From: Flavobacteriales bacterium UBA4422
Lineage (GTDB): Bacteria > Bacteroidota > Bacteroidia > Flavobacteriales_G > Salibacteraceae
Direction: 5' to 3'
Length of the DNA: 64,000 bases
Assembly: GCA_002389645.1 (NCBI GenBank)
Contig: DGQE01000025.1
Coordinates: 27,042 to 91,041 of the forward strand
Both the position numbers and the translations under genes were made by a program. The notes under the pieces are model-generated. The model was given only the letters and a program-made list of their open reading frames with translations. It ran no database searches and was not told the origin of the DNA. Position 1 is the first letter of the stretch, and each line of letters opens with the position of its first letter. Positions 35,833 to 43,731 of this stretch are shown here, piece after piece.

Positions 35833-35950
35833 TTAATGGTTCGTGGTTCATAGTTAGTTTGTGGTTAAGAAGTTGATTTATTAATTGCGCAGCACCTAAA
35901 CCATGAACTGAGGCCACCATCAGGCGAATGAAAAAACCACGAACCATAAA
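35833..35950. repeat. inverted repeat with GGTTCGTGGTT/AACCACGAACC arms
   Basis: A 13-bp perfect inverted repeat: ATGGTTCGTGGTT at 35836-35848 and its reverse complement at 35935-35947. A related AACCATGAAC occurs between them (35899-35908) and matches GTTCATAGTT at 35846-35855 in reverse with one mismatch. The region lies in the 240-bp gap between divergent tgt and mutL. Translated on the minus strand it gives low-complexity NHEPL/NHKL-like peptide, which is noncoding in appearance. Confidence 0.5.
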
Positions 35951-35976
35951 CTTTGAACCAATCAACAAAATAACCC

Positions 35977-36006
35977 TTGACCAATTCAAAGCTGTTACCA
36001 CCTTTG
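35977..36006 (+). promoter_or_regulatory. promoter of mutL
   Basis: TTG (35977-35979), 19 bp, then CACCTTTG (35999-36006), which matches TAnnTTTG except for its first base. The minus-33/minus-7 spacing is ideal for the Bacteroidota primary sigma factor. ATG 36012 follows after five bases. Confidence 0.6.
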
Positions 36007-36011
36007 CAGCA

Positions 36012-37841
36012 ATGTCTGACATTATAAAGCTTCTTCCTGATTCATTGGCCAATCAAATTGCTGCTGGCGAGGTAATTCAACGTCCTGCCTCAGTGGTAAA
36101 GGAGCTTCTGGAAAACAGTGTTGATGCTCATTCCACCCACATTCAATTAATCATTAAAGATTCCGGTAGGACACTTGTTCAGACGATGGATGATGGAAAG
36201 GGAATGACGGAAACTGATGCTCGAATGAGCCTAGAACGCCATGCCACTTCAAAAATATCGTCCACTGAAGATCTTTTCCGCATTAAAACAATGGGGTTTA
36301 GAGGCGAAGCGTTGGCGAGTATTGCAGCCGTTGCTCAAATGGAAATGAAAACTCGATCGCAAGATCGAAAAGTAGGCAGCCATTTAGCTGTTGAAGGATC
36401 TAAGGTGAAGTTTCAAGAAGTGTGTGCACACGAATCAGGTACGACAATTTCGGTTAAAAACTTATTTTTCAATGTTCCGGTAAGAAGGAAATTCTTGAAA
36501 AGTGACGGTGTTGAAATGCGCCATATCATTGATGAGTTTCAGCGAGTAGCTTTAGTCAACCCTGATATAGAGTTCAAACTATATCACAACGACCAGCAGT
36601 TGTTTTTCCTTCCAATATCCAACATCAGGCAAAGGATAATTGGGATTTTAGGAAAGTCTTATACTGAGAAACTTGTTCCCGTAGAAGAAGACACCGACTT
36701 TGTGAAAATTACTGGATTTATCGGCAAGCCTGAAGCTGCAAGAAAAACACGTGGTGAGCAATTCCTATTCGTCAACGGTCGCTACTTTAAAAGTGCATAC
36801 TTCCATTCTGCCATTCAAAAAGCTTTTGAAGGATTGATTCCACATGGGCATCACCCCTCTTATTTCATCTATTTTGAGGTAATACCAGACAGCATTGATG
36901 TTAATATTCATCCAACGAAAACTGAAATCAAATTTGAGGATGAGCGCAGCATTTATGCTATTCTAAGGGCAGCAGTTAAAAGATCTATCGGACAGTATCA
37001 TGTATCTCCTTCGCTGGACTTTGAGCGCGAAACAAGTTTTGACATCGCTCCAGCTCGAAAAGACGCACAGATTCCCACACCAGGAGTGACTATAGATCCT
37101 TCGTTCAATCCTTTTGACAAAGAAGAAAAACGTCAGCAGCAGACCAATTGGGAGCGTGGAACCAGCTTCGGACACACCCAAAGCGCCAAAGGATGGGAAA
37201 AACTTTATGAAGGACTCAACGAATCATTATCAGATCAGCCAAAAGAAGACCCAAGTCTTGAACTGATTGGTGAAGAAGACAATACCATTGTGCGCCAAAT
37301 TGGATTGAAATACATCTTGGTTCAAAGTCAAGAGGGAATCTTCATGATTCATCATTATCGCGCTCATGTGAGAATCCTTTTTGAAGAGTTTGAAAACAGT
37401 ATCCTCAGTGAGCAAACTGCCTCGCAGCAAATGCTCTTTCCCGCTACCTTAGAACTTTCAGCTCAGGATGTCAGCATCTTGCAATCTATGCTAGAACCAT
37501 TGAACAATATGGGTTTTGAGATAGAGTCTTTCGGCAATAACAGTTTCATTGTTAGAGCGATTCCAGCAGCCTGTACTGACATCAATATTGAAGAAACCAT
37601 TGGTGGTTTTATCGATGATTTGCGCAATGACAAGCCTTCCGATCAGAACGAATTGATGCATCATGTAATCCTAAGCATGGCACAACAATCTGCCATCAAG
37701 TCAGGCAAAGAACTAAAGGCACAAGAAATGCTATCTCTATTTCGTACGTTGATGAGATGTAAAAATCCTCAGCATGATTTAAACGGTCGGCCCACTTTTG
37801 TGTTATTGAATGGTGGTATGCTGGACAAAATATTTGATTAA
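36012..37841 (+). CDS. mutL: DNA mismatch repair protein MutL
   Basis: Mismatch repair ATPase/matchmaker, 609 aa. The N-terminal GHKL ATPase motifs are intact: ANQIAAGEVIQRPASVVKEL (cut; begins at about residue 13), DDGKGM, RHATSKI, and GFRGEALASI. The C-terminal dimerisation domain (about residue 420 onward) is present, but the metal-binding endonuclease motif DQHA(x)2E(x)4E is degenerate: IHHYRAHVRILFEE at residues 446-459, so D, Q, H and the first E read H447, H448, Y449 and V453. The final NGRPTFVLLNGG motif remains. The start at 36012 follows its promoter. The next gene's ATG overlaps the stop (TAATG). Confidence 0.94.
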   Translation: MSDIIKLLPDSLANQIAAGEVIQRPASVVKELLENSVDAHSTHIQLIIKDSGRTLVQTMDDGKGMTETDARMSLERHATSKISSTEDLFRIKTMGFRGEALASIAAVAQMEMKTRSQDRKVGSHLAVEGSKVKFQEVCAHESGTTISVKNLFFNVPVRRKFLKSDGVEMRHIIDEFQRVALVNPDIEFKLYHNDQQLFFLPISNIRQRIIGILGKSYTEKLVPVEEDTDFVKITGFIGKPEAARKTRGEQFLFVNGRYFKSAYFHSAIQKAFEGLIPHGHHPSYFIYFEVIPDSIDVNIHPTKTEIKFEDERSIYAILRAAVKRSIGQYHVSPSLDFERETSFDIAPARKDAQIPTPGVTIDPSFNPFDKEEKRQQQTNWERGTSFGHTQSAKGWEKLYEGLNESLSDQPKEDPSLELIGEEDNTIVRQIGLKYILVQSQEGIFMIHHYRAHVRILFEEFENSILSEQTASQQMLFPATLELSAQDVSILQSMLEPLNNMGFEIESFGNNSFIVRAIPAACTDINIEETIGGFIDDLRNDKPSDQNELMHHVILSMAQQSAIKSGKELKAQEMLSLFRTLMRCKNPQHDLNGRPTFVLLNGGMLDKIFD

Positions 37842-38707
37842 TGCAATTAGGCGGTAATAGATGGAGTATGATGCCTCCAGTGGTAAAGAATCTATTGATC
37901 ATAAATGGTCTGATGTTTCTTGCCACAGTGACCTTTGAAAGTTCGATGGGCCTAGATTTAAGAGATCTGCTTGGACTGCATTATTTTCAAAGCGAAAAAT
38001 TCAACATCTTTCAAATCGTCAGCTACATGTTTATGCATGGCGATATCTCGCACATCTTCTTCAATATGTTTGCGGTATGGATGTTCGGTTCAGCCATTGA
38101 AAATGTTTGGGGAAGCAAGCGTTTCTTGATCTATTATTTATTGACTGGATTTGGCGCGGCCATCATTCACTACACAACAATTTATATTGATATGGCACTC
38201 ATTATCTCGCAAATGGAAGCCATAATATACTCGCCCAATGCAGATGCAATTATCAGATTTGCAAATACCCACCCATGGGGAAATTACATTGACAACATAC
38301 GCTATCCTCAGATCTATGAAGAAACGCTAGAGTTTTATAACAATACGCTGCAAACGCTCAATGTAAGTCCTGATGACAGCGGTGCTTTACGAAATGCCTC
38401 AGTGTTTTTTCAAGACTACTTAAGACACTATTTAAACCTACCGAACGTTATTGGGGCTTCGGGTTCATTGTTTGGGATACTGTTGGCATTCGGAATGATG
38501 TTTCCGAACATGAGGTTATATATGATCTTCATTCCTATTCCAATCAAAGCAAAGTATTTGATGATTGGATATGGAGCGATGGAATTATTCTCGGCAGTGC
38601 AAAACAATCCTGGTGATAATGTAGCTCACTTTGCTCACCTCGGTGGCATGTTGTTTGGCTTCATCATTATTAAGTTTTGGGACAAAACAGGCGTAAGATG
38701 GCGCTAA
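37841..38707 (+). CDS. rhomboid family intramembrane serine protease (first of two)
   Basis: Six-helix rhomboid protease (288 aa). The catalytic Ser is S207 in GASGSLFG, the His is H266 in HFAHLGGMLFG; MHGDISHIFFNMFAVWMFG (about 65-83) is the usual helix-2 segment. A hydrophilic insert of about 85 residues (about 118-202) separates helix 3 from the Ser helix, larger than typical. Overlaps mutL by 1 nt and precedes a second rhomboid gene by 20 bp. Substrates unknown. Confidence 0.92.
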   Translation: MQLGGNRWSMMPPVVKNLLIINGLMFLATVTFESSMGLDLRDLLGLHYFQSEKFNIFQIVSYMFMHGDISHIFFNMFAVWMFGSAIENVWGSKRFLIYYLLTGFGAAIIHYTTIYIDMALIISQMEAIIYSPNADAIIRFANTHPWGNYIDNIRYPQIYEETLEFYNNTLQTLNVSPDDSGALRNASVFFQDYLRHYLNLPNVIGASGSLFGILLAFGMMFPNMRLYMIFIPIPIKAKYLMIGYGAMELFSAVQNNPGDNVAHFAHLGGMLFGFIIIKFWDKTGVRWR

Positions 38708-38727
38708 TAGAAAAGTGGAAGTAAACG

Positions 38728-39624
38728 ATGCTTGACGACTTAAAGAACTTATTTAAAGGAAACAACTTCATTGGCCAGATGATTCTGATCAATGCTTCAC
38801 TGTTTGTTCTGATCAACATAATGAGCAGCATATTTTTTAATGGCAGTGAAGGCCCTATATTCTCTTGGTTAGCCCTGCCATCGGCATTAACAGAATTCAT
38901 TTTAGTTCCATGGACATTGCTCACCTATATGTTTATGCACGGAGGATTATGGCACGTGGTGTTCAACATGTATATGCTCTACTGGTTTGGAAGAATCTTC
39001 AATGATTTTATGGGTGAAAAACGCTTGGTAGGCCTGTATTTCTTGGGAGGGATTGCGGGTGGAGCAGCTTACTTACTGATCTATAACTTGCTTTTCTTAG
39101 CTGGTGAATCAAATATCAATGTGATATTGGTAGGGTCATCTGCAGCTGTTATGGCGATAACTATTGCTGCCGGATTGCGTTTTCCAGATTACACGATTCA
39201 CCTTATGTTTTTCGGAGCTGTGAAATTGAAATACGTGGCGTTGGTCATATTCATTCTTTCTACAGTACTGGATTTCAGTAGCAACATGGGTGGCAAAATT
39301 GCCCACCTCGGTGGTGCAGCTATGGGTTATTTCTATATCAAAGGATTGGAGAAAGGAAGCGACTACGCCTTGTCGTTTTATGGCATTTACGATAAGTTTT
39401 TAGGCTTATTTAAGCAGTCGCCAAAACTACGTGTAGTGCCAAATGATCATGGCAAAAAGACAACAGCAAAGGCGAAATCTAAGCCAAGCACAGCGGCTTC
39501 AAAAGAAAATTTAGAGGTACAAGCAAAAACTGATGCAATACTTGATAAAATTTCGAAGTCAGGTTATGAAAACCTGACCAAAGAAGAGAAAGACTTTTTG
39601 TTCAAATTGAGCAACAAGCAATAA
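38728..39624 (+). CDS. rhomboid family intramembrane protease (second of two)
   Basis: Second rhomboid, 298 aa. The Ser motif is VGSSAAVM (catalytic candidate S138; canonical GxSG is GSSA here) and the His is H193 in AHLGGAAMG. The helix-2 segment MHGGLWHVVFNMYMLYWFG is present. No large insert; instead a cytoplasmic C-terminal tail of about 95 residues rich in K/A/S/E (about 205-298), ending in a helical TKEEKDFLFKLSNKQ. Both catalytic residues are present, so it is probably active. Tandem with the first rhomboid. Confidence 0.9.
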   Translation: MLDDLKNLFKGNNFIGQMILINASLFVLINIMSSIFFNGSEGPIFSWLALPSALTEFILVPWTLLTYMFMHGGLWHVVFNMYMLYWFGRIFNDFMGEKRLVGLYFLGGIAGGAAYLLIYNLLFLAGESNINVILVGSSAAVMAITIAAGLRFPDYTIHLMFFGAVKLKYVALVIFILSTVLDFSSNMGGKIAHLGGAAMGYFYIKGLEKGSDYALSFYGIYDKFLGLFKQSPKLRVVPNDHGKKTTAKAKSKPSTAASKENLEVQAKTDAILDKISKSGYENLTKEEKDFLFKLSNKQ

Positions 39625-39637
39625 TTCGATCCCGACC

Positions 39638-40747
39638 TTGAAGATCATCCACTACCTCAAAAGATCATTGTTTGCGCTCAACGCGGTAGCGATCATTGCA
39701 CTGTTTATTAGTGCTTATGCCTATCTAGTTGATCCTGATGCAATGCTTATTCCGGCCTTTTTCGGATTGGGCTTCCTACCTATATTCTTGGTAAACGTTG
39801 GTTTCGTGTTTTTTTGGAGTATCAGCAAGCCAAAATATGCAGCCATCGGATTGACAGCGATTGTATTTACTTGGATTGCTCCACAAAAGCATATTAATTT
39901 CTGGTCATCAAAATCAACCGTCAATGAAGCTTCATTTGACATCATGAGCTTTAATGTTCGACTGTTTGATCTTTATAACTGGGGTGGAAATAAGCAAACT
40001 AGAAATGAGATTTTGGCCTACTTGCAAGAAAAAAACCCACCTATCATTTGCTTTCAAGAATTCTTTAACACCAATGACCCTGTTTACTTTAACACGCTGG
40101 ACACCATCGTAAAAACAATTGATGCCCGCAACGTACATGAAGACTATACGGCCATCATGCATTATGGTAAAAGTAAGTTTGGAATCGCTACTTTTTCTAA
40201 ATATCCAATCCTACGAAAAGAGCGTATTCCATTGGATACTGCCGCTAACAATGTGGCCATTTTCACAGATATTTTGGTCAATGACGACACCATCAGGGTT
40301 TTCAACATCCATCTCGCTTCCATCTATATTTCAGGGTTAGAAAAAGATCTATCTAAACACATTGAAAACAATGATCAAGATGGTCAATTAAAGGATTTAA
40401 AGTTGATGACAAGTAGACTTGCTGGAGGTTTTAAACGCAGATCTAACCAAGCGGAAGTTATTCGCACATTCATCGATAACTCACCTTATCCAGTTATCGT
40501 GTGCGGTGACCTCAATGACACTCCGGCCAGTTATTCCTATAACTTATTAAATGAAGGGTTAAATGATGCATTCTGTGAAAAAGGATTCATAGGGTTAGGC
40601 TCGACTTACATTGGTTTAATTCCAGGGTTGCGCATTGACTTTATTTTGGTTGACCCAAGATTATCCATTGATGCGTTCTCTAGCGAATCTGTTTCACTTT
40701 CCGACCACCGTCCAATTATCGCCTCGCTTTCAGTTTTAGAAGAGTGA
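39638..40747 (+). CDS. endonuclease/exonuclease/phosphatase (EEP) family membrane protein
   Basis: EEP-superfamily enzyme (369 aa) with an N-terminal hydrophobic region of three helices (about residues 10-90) and the catalytic domain after it (about 100-369). Metal/catalytic motifs are SFNVRLFD, CFQEFF, VCGDLNDTPASY and SDHRPI. Being membrane-anchored it may act on phospholipids or phosphodiesters outside the cytoplasm; substrate unknown. The start is a TTG at 39638 (no ATG precedes the hydrophobic region), 13 bp after the second rhomboid. Confidence 0.85.
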   Translation: MKIIHYLKRSLFALNAVAIIALFISAYAYLVDPDAMLIPAFFGLGFLPIFLVNVGFVFFWSISKPKYAAIGLTAIVFTWIAPQKHINFWSSKSTVNEASFDIMSFNVRLFDLYNWGGNKQTRNEILAYLQEKNPPIICFQEFFNTNDPVYFNTLDTIVKTIDARNVHEDYTAIMHYGKSKFGIATFSKYPILRKERIPLDTAANNVAIFTDILVNDDTIRVFNIHLASIYISGLEKDLSKHIENNDQDGQLKDLKLMTSRLAGGFKRRSNQAEVIRTFIDNSPYPVIVCGDLNDTPASYSYNLLNEGLNDAFCEKGFIGLGSTYIGLIPGLRIDFILVDPRLSIDAFSSESVSLSDHRPIIASLSVLEE

Positions 40748-40772
40748 ATATGATATTAGTTGAATCAAAACT

Positions 40773-40780
40773 TACATTCG
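40773..40780 (+). promoter_or_regulatory. minus-7 promoter element of the GT4 glycosyltransferase gene
   Basis: TACATTCG (one mismatch to TAnnTTTG) with only four bases to GTG 40785. Implies a leaderless GTG-start mRNA. Confidence 0.45.
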
Positions 40781-40784
40781 TTCC

Positions 40785-41915
40785 GTGCATATTGTTGTAA
40801 ATACACGACTACTTCTGCCCAACAAACTCGATGGAATCGGATGGTTTAGCCATGAAGTATTATCGAGGCTAACGAAAGACTTAAGCGATTGGAAATTCAC
40901 CTTTCTTTTTGATCGCCCCTTTGATCAGGATTTCATTTATGGAAGTAATGTTGAAGGGAAAATACTTCACCCTCAAACCAGGCACCCACTGTTGTATCAA
41001 TGGTATTTTGAGCGGACGATTCCTCACAAACTAAAAAGGTTGAATGCAGATTTATTCTTCTCCCCTGATGGCTTCTTGAGCACTCGTGCTCGCATCAAGC
41101 AAGTACCGGTGATTCACGATATCAACTTTGAACATAGGCCACAAGATTTGCCTCGTGCTTATAGTAATTATTACAGAAAATACTTTCCGCAATTCGCTCA
41201 GATCGCAGATCGGATCATTACCGTTAGTGAATATTCTGCCAATGACATTCACGAAACTTACGGTATTACTAAGGATAAAATATCCGTAGCTTACAATGGT
41301 TACAACTCTGCTTATCGCGAGCTCTCAGAAGATGAAAAAGCAAAAGCTAAGTCAGAATTCGCGATGGGCGAAGACTATTTCATTTTCGTAGGAAACTTCT
41401 CCTACCGCAAAAACATCCATGGCATCATCCAGGCTTTTGACAAGTACAAAGCAAAAGGTGGATATGGAAAACTGCTCTTGGTAGGTAATCCATTATGGCG
41501 ATATGCCGAGATGAATGAAGCGCTGCAGAAAAGCGCATTTCAAAGCGATGTGATTTTCGCTGGCCGACTTGAAATTGAAAACCTTGTGTTGGCCATGGGT
41601 GGAGCTACTGCCCTTCTATTTCCTTCTTATTTCGAAGGATTTGGAATCCCGATAATTGAGGCTTTTGCAGCGGGTATTCCTGTGATCACTAGTAACACAA
41701 CCTCCCTTCCTGAAATTGCTGGAGGTGCTGCTTTGATTTCAGAACCAGATGACACAGAAAGAATTTCAGAATATATGTTTGAAATTTATTCCAATGAAAA
41801 TCAAAGACTTAAGTTGAAAAATGACGGCTTAAATCGAATTTCTTCATTTTCTTGGGAACACACAACGAACAAAGTCAAAGAGGCGTTGTTTTTATCATTG
41901 AACTTAACAAAATAG
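40785..41915 (+). CDS. glycosyltransferase family 4 protein
   Basis: GT-B fold glycosyltransferase (376 aa). The donor-binding C-terminal half carries FPSYFEGFGIPIIEAFAAG (about residues 283-301) with the EX7E motif, and FVGNFSYRKNIHGIIQAF (about 198-215) is typical of GT4. The acceptor is unknown; envelope polysaccharide is likely given the neighbours in the wider region. Start is GTG (40785), supported by the adjacent minus-7 element. A strong hairpin (41957-41999) lies downstream. Confidence 0.88.
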   Translation: MHIVVNTRLLLPNKLDGIGWFSHEVLSRLTKDLSDWKFTFLFDRPFDQDFIYGSNVEGKILHPQTRHPLLYQWYFERTIPHKLKRLNADLFFSPDGFLSTRARIKQVPVIHDINFEHRPQDLPRAYSNYYRKYFPQFAQIADRIITVSEYSANDIHETYGITKDKISVAYNGYNSAYRELSEDEKAKAKSEFAMGEDYFIFVGNFSYRKNIHGIIQAFDKYKAKGGYGKLLLVGNPLWRYAEMNEALQKSAFQSDVIFAGRLEIENLVLAMGGATALLFPSYFEGFGIPIIEAFAAGIPVITSNTTSLPEIAGGAALISEPDDTERISEYMFEIYSNENQRLKLKNDGLNRISSFSWEHTTNKVKEALFLSLNLTK

Positions 41916-41956
41916 AAAAACTCCCAAGAGTTTAAAGATCATAGTGGTGGTTGATA

Positions 41957-41999
41957 GTGTGTGCCCAATCTGCATAGCAGAGCGGGCACATACGCTTTT
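41957..41999 (+). terminator. two-part hairpin followed by CTTTTA
   Basis: A 10-bp stem (41957-41966 with 41984-41993, one G-T pair) encloses a 5-bp inner stem TCTGC/GCAGA (41969-41973, 41977-41981) with an ATA loop, then GCTTTT. It sits between the glycosyltransferase stop and the convergent nitroreductase remnant, so it could terminate either. The T run is short. Confidence 0.55.
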
Positions 42000-42005
42000 A
42001 TAGAG

Positions 42006-42600
42006 TTACATCCAGGACACGTAATCTTCTTCGTTCATCCTCGACTTTATTAAGATCTTCTCTTTCGTGTACCTTCCAAGGTAAAACCAGCCCATGTGAA
42101 TGTCATTCTCATCGATATGTAAAAACTTCCGAATCGATGGGTGAATGGTCATTGCACCCGTGCTCCAATAGCCTCCAATATTCAAAGAAGCAGCGTGCAA
42201 ATGAATATTTTGCACCGCGCACGCTACCGCCCACAATACTTCATCTAATGGCAATCGCTCTTGCTCATCACGCTTCATAATAATGGCGATTACCGCTGAA
42301 GATTTCTCGCCAATCATTTTGAACTTATTTGCCTTTGTCAAAGTCATCTCAGACTCACCTTGTCCCGCCAAAAGTACTTCCACTTAAAGGTTAATCAACT
42401 CTTGTTTATTCTCTTGATTCATAATTACGGAAAAGCGCCAAGGCTCAGTTAATTTATGCGTTGGAGCCCATTTCGCAGCTTCCAGCATTTGCTTTATTTC
42501 AGTCTTGCTCACGCTTCCTTCCTCAAACTCCTTGGGAAAAACCGACCTTCTGCTCGCTATCCATGGATAGATTCCTCTTGTTTTAATCTCATACTGGTAA
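42006..42600 (-). pseudogene. nitroreductase-like pseudogene (in-frame stop, no start codon)
   Basis: One reading frame encodes a nitroreductase-like protein in two parts. N-terminal part (42600-42387): SRRSVFPKEF, EIKQMLEAAKWAPTHKLTEP, WRFSVIMN, then ends ELINL. A TAA at 42386-42384 interrupts it in frame. The remainder (42383-42006, 125 aa from a GTG) continues with the family's QNIHLHAASLNIGGYW and ends HMGWFYLGRY. No ATG, GTG or TTG occurs in frame between the upstream TAA and SRRSV. Two defects suggest decay. Sequencing error is possible for the stop; it would not explain the missing start. Confidence 0.75.
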
Positions 42601-42710
42601 CTGAATCTTTATGTACTAGTCGTAAAATTGTATTGAATGGTCTAAAAATAATAGGATTAAATACGCTATCGATATTATCCTCCGTTAATAATCTAGTTCT
42701 TATGAAAAGA

Positions 42711-42769
42711 ATTAGGGGTGCTTCACCGGAGGGTTATCTTGCAGCAAGGTAATCGCTCCGGTTTTTTTT
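42711..42769 (+). promoter_or_regulatory. leader with terminator-like hairpin abutting the TauE/SafE start codon
   Basis: ACCGGAG (42725-42731, counting the flanking A) pairs with CTCCGGT (42756-42762), enclosing TTATCTT/AAGGTAA (42734-42740, 42746-42752, one G-T pair) with a GCAGC loop; eight T follow, and the ATG begins immediately (42770). Upstream, GGTG-CTT-CACC (42717-42727) forms a small alternative stem that uses the bases of the terminator's 5' arm. This is the layout of an attenuator or riboswitch expression platform. I cannot assign a known riboswitch class. Confidence 0.55.
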
Positions 42770-43531
42770 ATGGAATATATCATCATCATACTCGTAGCAT
42801 TTGGAGCGTCTATGCTCACCTTCTTTTCAGGTTTTGGGTTAGGAACAATGCTTACGCCTGTTTTTATTTTATTCTTTCCACCTGAGTTTGCAGTAGCAGC
42901 CACTGCAATAGTTCATTTCTTGAACAACATTTTCAAGTTGATTTTAGTTGGCAAACATGCTGTGAAGTATGTAATCTTAAGTTTTGGGCTGCCAGCAATT
43001 GTAGGAGCGTATTTTGGAGCAATGGCTTTAGGTAAACTAGCAAACTCTGATACCGTATTGCATCTAGGCCCGATAGAAACCAACTTCCTCAATTTGGTGA
43101 TGGCACTTTTGATTTTCGCATTTTCATTAATGGAATTGCTACCACGCCTGAAAAATATCGACATCAACAAAAAATTCTTGATTCCAGGAGGAATAATGAG
43201 TGGTTTCTTCGGTGGATTGAGCGGCCACCAAGGTGCATTGAGAAGTGCCTTCTTAGTGAAATTGGGGTTAAATAAAAGTCAATTTGTGGCTTCGGGTGTA
43301 GTTATCGCTTGCTTGGTTGACACCATTAGAATCAGCACTTATGCCGTGTCGTTTGATTTTGCAGTCTTGGAAGGGTCATTAGGATTGATAGGCTTAGCCA
43401 CATTATCTGCTTTTGCAGGTGCATTCATTGGAAAACGCATGTTAGAGAAGATTACAATTTCATTCATCCAAAATCTTGTAGGAATTCTTATGATTCTTAT
43501 TTCTATCCTATTATTTTTGGGCGTAATCTAA
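42770..43531 (+). CDS. sulfite exporter TauE/SafE family protein
   Basis: Eight-helix membrane protein (253 aa) of the TauE/SafE (DUF81) family, which moves sulfite, sulfonates or other anions. Two homologous halves each contain a conserved stretch: TFFSGFGLGTMLTPV (about residues 17-31) and GFFGGLSGHQGALRSAF (about 145-161). Substrate not determinable. It sits directly behind the hairpin leader, so expression is probably controlled by premature termination. Confidence 0.9.
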   Translation: MEYIIIILVAFGASMLTFFSGFGLGTMLTPVFILFFPPEFAVAATAIVHFLNNIFKLILVGKHAVKYVILSFGLPAIVGAYFGAMALGKLANSDTVLHLGPIETNFLNLVMALLIFAFSLMELLPRLKNIDINKKFLIPGGIMSGFFGGLSGHQGALRSAFLVKLGLNKSQFVASGVVIACLVDTIRISTYAVSFDFAVLEGSLGLIGLATLSAFAGAFIGKRMLEKITISFIQNLVGILMILISILLFLGVI

Positions 43532-43571
43532 CCACATTGAACTTGTTGATGCAATTATCTGTTAGAACTAT

Positions 43572-43730
43572 ATGAAGCCAGGAGAATATGTTGTCTTAGC
43601 GTTTGTGGCACTCATGCTCACAACCTTTTTCGCTCTTTACATCTGGTTTCAAATAAAACGCATCAAACGAAATCAAGCCACCAGAAAAGCCAATCAGGCA
43701 TCAAACATTGAACCTAATAAAAAGGAATAA
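43572..43730 (+). CDS. small single-helix membrane protein (52 aa)
   Basis: Short frame of 52 codons: MKPGEYVV start, one hydrophobic helix at about residues 7-26 (VVLAFVALMLTTFFALYIWF), then a basic tail (QIKRIKRNQATRKA) and a polar end. The next gene begins 1 bp after its stop, which argues for translation. No family recognised; topology N-out/C-in by the positive-inside rule. May assist the protein encoded next. Confidence 0.5.
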   Translation: MKPGEYVVLAFVALMLTTFFALYIWFQIKRIKRNQATRKANQASNIEPNKKE

Positions 43731-43731
43731 A

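Noticed and set aside
35768..36052. A 94-codon open frame on the minus strand between tgt and mutL
   Set aside because: The translation is low-complexity NHEPL/NHKL-type repeat produced by GGTTCATGG-like DNA; it overlaps the mutL promoter and start and has no protein features.
42456..42752. A 98-codon plus-strand open frame upstream of the TauE/SafE gene
   Set aside because: It is the opposite strand of the nitroreductase N-terminal half and runs into the hairpin leader; no protein-like character.
42711..42760. TPP riboswitch before the TauE/SafE gene
   Set aside because: TTAGGGGTGCTT resembles the first conserved element, but the CUGAGA and ACCUGAUCUGG elements are missing. Kept only as an unassigned leader.
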